From assembly GCA_002049455.2 (NCBI GenBank), contig KV919304.1, positions 1 through 26,074 of the forward strand: a stretch of 26,074 nucleotides of DNA. The letters run 5' to 3'. This stretch comes from Porphyra umbilicalis (lineage: Eukaryota; Rhodophyta; Bangiophyceae; Bangiales; Bangiaceae). The notes under the pieces are model-generated. The model was not told where the DNA came from. It searched no databases and saw only the letters and a program-made list of their open reading frames with translations. Made by a program: the position numbers and the translations under genes. This document shows, in pieces, positions 18,901 to 26,074 of this stretch (position 1 is the first letter of the stretch; every line of letters begins with the position of its first letter).

Positions 18901-21900
18901 CGACCTCTGGCGCCACGTCGGCCGGCGCCTCGTCCGTGGCGGCGGCGGTGGCGGCGGCGGTGGCGGCGGCGCCCGCCGCCGGCACCCCCCCCGCAAGGGT
19001 GTGGGCGCCCCAGGGCGGCGGCGCAGAGTCGGCGGCGCCGTCGACCGCCGCGGTCGACGGCGCAAACGTGGGGGTCTCCCCAGACGTGGCTTCATACGGC
19101 GTGTAGGCGCCCCCGGGGGGGCGGCGGTGCGCCCGCCCCCCATCGCCGGCGGCAGCGGCGGGGCGCGCTCCCCCCCCCCCCGACCGGCGGCAGCGGCGCC
19201 GGTCCCGGCACCGTGCTCGTCGTCCACGGGGCGCTCGACACAAAGACGCCGCTGGCGGGCGGCGGGAGGCTGCTGCCGGCCGCCGCCCCGCCGGCGGCGG
19301 CGGCAGCACCGCCAAACGGCGGGGACGCCGCCGGGTCCCACGCGCCGGCCGCGCCCGCCGCCGCCACCGCCGGCGCCGCCGCGGGCGGTGTCGCCCACGG
19401 GTCCAGGGGCGGCCCAAAGCCGCCGACCGGGCCCGCCGGGGCCGCCGCCCCCGCCGGCACCGACGCGCCGGCACCGACGGCGCCCCACCCGCCGCCCGCT
19501 GGGGAGCCCCCAAACGCACGCGGCGGGCCGCCGTCACGCGGGGAGCTCCCCACCCCGCCGCCCGCCCGGGGGCTCCCAAAGCCGCCGCCGCCCCGCGGGC
19601 TCGGCAGCCCCCCACCGAGTCGCGGGCTATAGGCGGCGGGCCGCGCGGCGGCCGGCGGGCTAGGCCACCGCCCCGTAGCGGGTGGCGGTGGCGGCCGACC
19701 GGCGCCACCCGGCGGCGGCAGCGGCGGCGGCGGGCCGGCGCCACCCCCGCCGCCCGCGGGCGGCGCGCCAAAGCTGCCGCCGTCGCCCCAGACCGGCGCG
19801 CCCACCGCACCGGCGGCCGGGGGCGACCGCGGCGCGGCGGGCGGCGGCAGCGGCGGCGGCGGGCTGGCGCCACCCCAGACGCCCGCGGGCGGCGCGCCAA
19901 AGCCGCCGCCGTCGCCCCAGGCCGGCGCGGCCACCGCACCGGCGGCCGGCGGCGATCGCGGCGCGGCGGGCGGGGGCAGCGGTGGCGGCGCCGCCGCCGC
20001 CGCGCCGGGCCACCCGCCGGCCACGAGCGGCGATCGCGGCGCGGCCGGCGGCGGCCACCCACCCGGCGCCGGCGGCGAGCGAGGGGGCGGCGGCCACGCC
20101 GACGGCGGCGCCGGCGGCGGCAAACGCCCGTCCGCACCCCCCCCCCCAAAGCCCGGGTGCGGCGCCGCTGCCGGCGGCTCAACGGCCGCCACCGCCGGCA
20201 ACGGTGGCGCCTCGGCGGTGGCCGTCGGCGCCGACCGCACCGGCGCGGTCGCCGTCTGGGACGTGACCGACGCCGTGTCGGCGGCACCGTCTGGGGCCGC
20301 CGCCGCCGCCGCCGCCCGGGGGCGGGGCCCCCACGCGCCCGCCGCCCGCGGCGCGTCCCCCCCCCCCCCCCCCTCACCCGTCGCCGAGGCGGCATCGTCG
20401 GGGGCCCCCCCCCACCCCCCAGCCGCGGCTGGCCCGACGCTGTCAACGGTGCTCGGCGGGCCCGTCACGGCGCCGTCGGGCGGCCACGCGGCGGCGCCCC
20501 CGTTGGGCGGCCCGTCGGCGGCGGGGGCGGCGCCCCACGGCAGCGGCGGCGGCGCGTCGGGCGCGCCCCAGCCCACGGCAGGGGCGCCCCAGGCGCGCGC
20601 GCCGACGGCGGCTGCCGGCGCGGGCGCGCTGCCCACAGACGTTTCCGACGCGACCGACGCGGCCGCCGAGGGGCCCCCGCCGGGCGGCGGGGGTGGTGGC
20701 GGCCCCCACGGGTCGGCGCCGTCTGGGGCGGGGGCGGGCGGGGCGATTGCCGCCCCTTCCGACGGCGGGTCGCTCGCCACGCCCCCCGCCGACGCCGTTG
20801 CCGCGCCCGCATCGTCGGCGGCCGCAAACGGCACGGCCCAGTCGGCGGGCGCCGGATGCCACGCACGCGGTGCGCCGCCGTCTGCGTCAGAGCTGCTGGC
20901 CACCGCCGGGGACTCGTCTGTGACGGGCGCGGGCGGCGGCGCACGGGCGGCGTCAGCCCCCGGCGGCACCTCCCTCGACGGCGCCTCGCCGCCCGACGTG
21001 GGCGGCGCGTCCCTCGGGCCGGCAGCGGCCACCGGCGGGGGCTCCTCCCACCCACCGACGGCCACACTCCACGGCGCCGCGTCGGCGGGCGGCGCCTGCG
21101 CGGCCGCTGGGGGTGTCGCCGCCGCCGCGGCGGGCGGCAGTGGTGGTGACGCCCCCGTCGCGACCGGCGGCAGCGGGGAAGCGCCGACCGGCGACGCGGC
21201 AGCTGGCAGTGACGGGGGTGCCGCTGGCAACGTAGCCGCCAGCAGCGGCGGCGACGCAACCGGCGACGCCGCACGCGGCAGCGGCGCCGCGACCGGCAAC
21301 GCCGCACGCGGCGGCGGCAGAGGCGGCGGCGGCACCTCGGCAGCCGCCACGCCCCCCGCCGGCGCCGCCGGCGGGGTCGGCGCAAAGGCGTCGGCGTCCC
21401 ACCCCCCCCCCCCCGTCAATGTCGGCGCCCCCCTCGGGATCGGCACCGGCGGCCCAGTCGACGCCGACGCCCGCCGCGGCGCCCTCGTCCCACGTGTCGA
21501 CCGCGGGGGCGGTCGCCGCGGCGGCCCCGTCCCACGCGCCCGCCGCGGAGGCGGCCGCCGCGGTCGCCTCGACCGCCACCGGGCCGGCCGCCGCCGCCGC
21601 TGCGGCACCGTCGGCCGCCGCCGCCGCGCCGTCGACCGCCGCCGCGCCGTCGACCGCCGGCGGTGGGGCGTGCCACGGCGCGCCGCCGTCGCCGCTGGCG
21701 GGCGGCGGCGCGTGCCACGGCGCCGCGCCGTCGGCGGCGACCGCCGGCGGCGGCACGTCCCAGGGGGCGGGCCCGCCGTCGGCCACCGCCGGCGGCGGCG
21801 CGTCCCACGGGGCGGGCCCGCCGTCGGCCACCGCCGGCGGCGGCGCGTCCCAGGGGGCGGGCCCGCCGTCGGCGACCGCCGGCGGCGGCGCGTCCCACGG

Positions 21901-24900
21901 GGCGGGCCCGCCGTCGGCCACCGCCGGTGGCGGCGCGTCCCACGGGGCGGGCCCGCCGTCGGCCACCGCCGGCGGCGGCGCGTCCCACGGGGCAGGCCCG
22001 TCGACGGCGCCGGCCGGCGGTGGCGCGTCCCACGGGGCGGCCCCGTCGACGGCACCGACCGGCGCGGGCGCGTCCCACGGGGCGACGCCGTCGGCGTCGG
22101 CCGGCGCCGCCGCACCCCAGTCGGACCCGTCGGCACGGGCGGCAGGCGGTGGCGCGCCCCACGGCGCGGGCGCGCCCGCCACCGCCGTGGGGGGAGGCGC
22201 ACCCCACGGCGCGCCTGCTGCCGCGGGTGGCGGCGGCGGTGCGGCGGCGTCGGCCTCGACCGCGGCCACAGGTGGCGCGTGCTCACCCGACGGCCCGGTC
22301 GTTGGCACGTCGGTCGCCGGCGGCGCCATAGACGGCGTCGCCGCCACAGATGGCGCCGTCGACGGCGCCGGTGCGGAACGTGCTGCGGCCGCTGGCGCCG
22401 CCGTCGCGGGTGCTGCAGCCGCCGGTGCCGCCGTCGCCGGCGGCACCGCAGCAGGCGACACCGCGGCAGCGGCCACACTGGGGGGCGGCGTCGCCGGATG
22501 CGGCGCAGCGGCCGGCGGCGGCGCGTCCCACGGCACCACCCCGCCGTCGGCGTCGGGCGGCGGCGCGCCCCACACGCCCCCGCCACCATTGTCGGTGGCC
22601 GCCGGCGGTGCGCCGTCGGCGGGCCACGACGTCGGCCCGTCATCCCACGGGGCGGCGCCCCACGGGGCGGGCGGCGGTGGCGGCGTGCCGCCGACGCGCG
22701 CCGCCGCGTCAACGACGGCCGGCGGCGGCGGCGGCCGCTCGGCGGCGGCACCCACCGACGGTCGCGTCGGCGCCGACGCGGCGGCGGCGGGCGGGGCCGC
22801 CGCCGCTGCCACGGCCGCCGCGGGCGACCACGGGGCGGCGCCCCAGCCCGCCGCCGCCGCGTCGTCGGCCGCCGCCACCCCCACCTTCCACCCATCGTCG
22901 GCGGCGCGGGCGGCGGCGGGGCCACCGCTCGACGGCGGCGGCGGCGGCAGCGGCGGTCCGCCGCCGCCCGCCGCGTCGGGGCCGCCCGCCACCGCCGCCG
23001 CGTCGGCGGCGGGGGGCGGCGGCGGCAGCCGTGGCGCCGCCGCCGCTGCCGCAGCGGCGGGCGGGTCGGCCCGCGGCGGCGCGGGCGCACCCGCCGCCGC
23101 CGGCGGGGGCGCGTCCGACGGCGCCGCCGCGCCCGCGTCGGGGGGCGGCGGCGGCGCGTACGACAGCGCCCCGAGGCGGCGCCGTCTGCGGGCGGGGGGG
23201 TGTCCCACGGGGCGCCCGCGTCGGCGGCGGCGGCGGGCGGCGCGTCCACCCCCCACGGGGCGGCGCCGCCGTCGGCGCCCGCGGGCGGCGGGGCGGCCCA
23301 CGGCGCGTCGCCCGCCGCGCCGCCGTCGGCGCGCGCCGCGTGCCACGGGGCGTTGTCGCCCCCCGCCTCGGTAGCCGGCGGGTCGTCCCACGGCGCCGGC
23401 GCGTCGGCGGCCGCCACCGTTGGCGCCCCCTGCCCTGCCCTGGCGGTCGTCGCCGCAGGTGCGCGACGCGCGCCCGCCGCGCCGACCGGCAGCGGCGGCG
23501 GCGGCGACGGCGGCGGTGCCGACGCGCCGGCCACACGCGGCGGCGGGCCAGCCGCCCGCGGCGGGGGCGCGCCCCACGGCGGCGGCGCCGACGCGTCGCG
23601 ACCAGCGGCCGGGTCGGCATCCCACGGCACGGCGTCCTCGTCGCCCGCCCCGGCGGTTGGGGCCACGTCCCACGGGGCGGCGGGCCCGCCCGCCGCATCG
23701 TCCCCGCCCGCCGGCGGCACCACATCCCACGGGGCGGCGCCCGTCGCGGCGCCGCCACCCGACGTGGCGGGTGGGGTGACATCCCACGGGGCGACACCGG
23801 CGCCGTCGGCGCCGCCGTCGGGGGCAATGTCCCAGGGGGCGGGCGGGGCGGCGATCGCCGCCGCCGCCGCCAGTGGGGACGCGTCGCCCCACGGCAACGG
23901 CGCCGCCATTGCCGACGCCGCCAGGGGGGACGCGTCGCCCCACGGCAACGGCGCCGCCGTCGCCGCTGCCGCCTGTGGGGACGCCTCCCCCCATGGCGAC
24001 GGCCCCGCTGCCGGCGCCGCCGGTGGTGCCGCCTCCCCCCATGGCGACGGCGACGCCGCCAGCGCCGCCGGTGGTGCAGCCTCCCCCCATGGCGACGGCG
24101 CCGTCGCCGGCGCGGTCGGCGCGGCGGGTGCGGCAGACTCCCCCGCTGCCTCTGCCGGCGGCGGCGCCGCCCACGGCACTGGCGACGGCGGGGCACCACC
24201 CCAAACACCCGGCGCCGCCACAGCCGCCGCCTGCGGGGCGGCCGCCGCGTCGGCCGCCAGCGGCAGCGGCGGGTCGGGCGCGGGCGCCGCCGCCGCAGAA
24301 ACCGCGGGCGGCAGCGCCGCCGCGGGTGCCGCGCCGCCGCCGACCGGCGGCGCCGCCGACACCCCCCCCCACCCGCCGTCGGGCGCGTCGCCCCCCACCG
24401 CACCCCAACCGATATCCCCCACGTCGGCGGCGCCGCCCCCCACCGCCAACGCCGACGGCGCAGCGTCGACGGCCGCCCAGCCGCGGCCCCCCGCCCCCCC
24501 CCCCACCCGCCCGCCGCCGCCGCCGCCGCGTCGTCGGCCACGCCGCCGGCATCCGACGCGGCGGCCGCCGCCGCCACCGTCACCGACGCCCACCCACCGT
24601 CGGCAGCGGCGGCGGCGGCGCCGTCTGCGACACCCGGCGGCAGCCACCCCGCCGGGGCGGCGGCACCCGCCAGACCCTCGCGGGCGCCCCCCGCCGCCGC
24701 CGCGTCGCTGCCGCCGCCGGCGCTCGTACTCGGGAGGGTGGCGGTCGACCAGCCGCCGTCGCCGGCGGCGGGCGGGGCGGGACCGCGCCCATGGCGGGCG
24801 GCGGTGCCGCCCCCACCGTCGACACCCGGTGGTTGCGGCGGGGGGCTGGCGGGCGGCGGCCAGCCGTCGTCGTGTCCAGCCGCTTGCGACGCGACCGCCG

Positions 24901-26074
24901 ACCACCCGCCGTCGCCGTCAGCGGCAGCGGCACCAGGCGGCGGGCCCGCCGCACCGCGGGTGGGCGGCGGCCCCCACCCGTCGGCAACGCCGTCTGCTGT
25001 CACGCTCGACGATGGCACCGCTGCCGTCGACCAGCCCGCACCTGCCGGCGCGGGCGGCGCCGCACGGGCGGCCACCGGCGCCCCAGACGCGTCACCGGCG
25101 GCGCCGTCGGCCACGCTCGACGATGGCAGTGCCGCCGTCGACCACCCCGCGTCTGCCGGCGTGAGCGGCCCCGCCGTCGACCACCCCGCGTCTGCCGACG
25201 CGGGCGGCCCCGCACGGGCGGGTACCCCCGCGCCCAACCTACCACTGGCGGCGCCGTCGGCCACGCTCGACGATGGCAGTGCCGCCGTCGACCATCCCGC
25301 GTCCACCGGCGGGGCTAGCGCGGCAGCCCCCCCCCCCCCCCCCCAAACCCGCGCCACCCGCCGCACCGGCGCCGGCGACACCCCCCCCACCCCGGGGCGG
25401 TCCGCCCCTGCGGCACCGCCACTGGCGGCGGCGGCGGCGGCGGCGGCCCCACCCCACGGCCCCGAGGCGGCGGGCGAGCCAAACGCCGCCGGCCGCAGGG
25501 GCGCCCACGGCGCCGCCGCCGCGGTCGCCGCGACGGCGCCCGCGCGGACGGGGCGGTAGGGCGTGCCGCCGCCGGCCGCTGGCGCCGGCGGCGGCCGCTG
25601 CGCCGCCACTGGCGGCGGGAGGGGCGGCGGCGGGCCCGCCGGCGGGCTGTCGCCGCCGCCACCGCCGCCGCTGCCGCCGCCGCCAATGAGCGGCCGGGGG
25701 GGGTGGTCGGTGGGCGCCCCGCCGACGACGGCGGCGGCGGCGGCGGCGGCAGAGGCGGCGGCGGCCCCGCCGCCGCGCCGTCCCCATCCCGTCGGGCGGG
25801 GGACGCGGGCGGCGCGGCGGCGCCGTGGGGCCCCCCCCGCGGCGGCGGCAGCGGCGGCGGGGCACCCCACGCCGTCGGCGGCACGGCGGCGGCGGCGGCG
25901 GCCGCCGCCAGCGGGGGGTGCCACCGCCCGCCACGGGCGGCGCCCCCCCGTCCAGAGGCGGCGGCGGCGGGGGCGCCCACGGGGAGCCCGTCGGCAGCAG
26001 CGGCGCCGCGGTCGCCACCACGGGCAACGCGGGCGGGGGTGGCGGCGGCACGGAAAAGGCGGGCGGGGGTGGCG
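15940..26074 (-). CDS. Sec16-like COPII scaffold protein, 5' end outside window
   Basis: Sec16 organises ER exit sites and binds COPII coat proteins. The central conserved domain begins with VPILSFGFGGRVVVVFP (18800-18860). Its helical part includes GDIPGALAAAEAGGHWGLAL followed by VVASLIDTPTYHATIGRY (about 17870-17990). The C-terminal conserved region reads FTYDEKLGRWVMAGEEP (about 16440-16510), and the end carries SRYVDTF (16090-16110), as in plant Sec16; the stop is TAG at 15940-15942. Upstream is a huge disordered region rich in PWD, PWG, GWS and PPP. The frame changes about eight times, at or next to homopolymers: 25913-25949, 25696-25703, 24494-24504, 23169-23200, 21402-21414, 19115-19181, 17028-17033 and 16828-16842. 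With these bridged, the product exceeds about 3,350 residues, larger than the family's usual 1,400-2,400. No start is visible. Confidence 0.85.
19762..20019 (-). repeat. two-copy 129-bp repeat in Sec16 coding region
   Basis: GGCGCGCCAAAG recurs 129 bp apart (19762 and 19891), within two copies encoding WGDGGxFGAPPAG, then PPPPLPPPAAPRSPPAAG. The period is 43 codons, so the frame is kept. A third, more diverged copy seems to follow to the right (about 19970-20019). Confidence 0.6.
21756..22115 (-). repeat. 45-bp tandem repeat, eight units, PWDAPPP
   Basis: The block CGTCCCA(C/G)GG begins at 21756, 21801, 21846, 21891, 21936, 21981, 22026 and 22071, an exact 45-bp period. Each unit encodes PAPWDAPPPAVADGG or a close variant on the minus strand. 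Central units are nearly identical and the outer ones more diverged, consistent with growth by unequal exchange. Degenerate units continue on both sides. Confidence 0.92.
23870..24125 (-). repeat. imperfect tandem repeat encoding PWGEA/PWGDAS units
   Basis: Five to six units of roughly 45-51 bp encode SPWGEAAPPAA or LPWGDASPLAA on the minus strand. They are more diverged than the 45-bp array but built on the same Pro-Trp core. Confidence 0.7.
24990..25320 (-). repeat. dispersed repeat encoding GWSTAALPSSSV
   Basis: The block CACGCTCGACGATGGCA, plus the following GCCGTCGACCA, appears at about 24999, 25113 and 25263. A half copy (GCCGTCGACCACCCCGCGTC) lies near 25170. On the minus strand they encode AGWSTAALPSSSVADGA-type units. 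Confidence 0.7.

Noticed and set aside
20218..25164. Plus-strand open frame of about 1,650 codons
   Set aside because: It is the antisense shadow of the Sec16 repeats. Extreme GC content suppresses stops on both strands, and the composition is Arg/Pro/Ala-biased with no domain.
15940..26074. Introns as the explanation for Sec16 frame changes
   Set aside because: Both frames are coding-like right up to each switch, there is no stop-rich gap, no consistent GT...AG pairs were seen, and each switch falls on or beside a homopolymer. Not formally excluded without cDNA.

Overview
The window reads as nuclear DNA of a very GC-rich eukaryote with few introns, most likely an alga and quite possibly a bangiophyte red alga of the Porphyra/Pyropia type. 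The reasons are long poly-C and poly-G runs, host genes without obvious introns, a Sec16 homologue ending in the plant-like motif SRYVDTF, and piggyBac, hAT and Harbinger-type DNA transposons with a tyrosine-recombinase relic. The organism call is inference; no marker gene settles it.

Layout. Positions 1-8690 are transposon-dominated. There is a decayed tyrosine recombinase (about 301-1146), a possible decayed short gene (1570-2005), and the right-end remnant of a piggyBac-like element (about 2978-3038). That remnant abuts a nearly complete piggyBac-like element (3043-6573) flanked by CTAG on both sides. Next comes a small hAT-type shell (6575-8686) into which three different inverted-repeat elements have inserted (6607-7158, 7344-7784, 7924-8649).

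Positions 8907-13027 hold two ordinary host genes on the plus strand. The first encodes a protein with two ubiquitin-like domains and a possible BAG-like C-terminus. The second encodes a short oxysterol-binding-protein-related (ORP) lipid transfer protein with a FFAT-like ER-targeting motif. A non-autonomous hAT element with a perfect 8-bp target duplication follows (13666-14573), carrying one leftover exon.

Positions 14868-15584 hold a probable small plus-strand gene of unknown function. The rest of the window, 15940-26074 on the minus strand, is one enormous Sec16-like COPII scaffold gene whose 5' end lies beyond the right edge. Its coding frame changes about eight times, nearly always at or beside a homopolymer. 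I read it as one gene with homopolymer length errors (or real slippage) rather than several genes. Its N-terminal two thirds is a W- and PPP-rich low-complexity region that includes an exact-period 45-bp tandem repeat.

Two host genes share a theme: the ORP probably acts at ER membrane contacts, and Sec16 organises ER exit sites. They are not an operon, and no functional link beyond the early secretory pathway is implied. I found no wholly new system. The most informative structures are the nested transposon stack, the CTAG-flanked piggyBac pair and the repeat-built Sec16 N-terminus.
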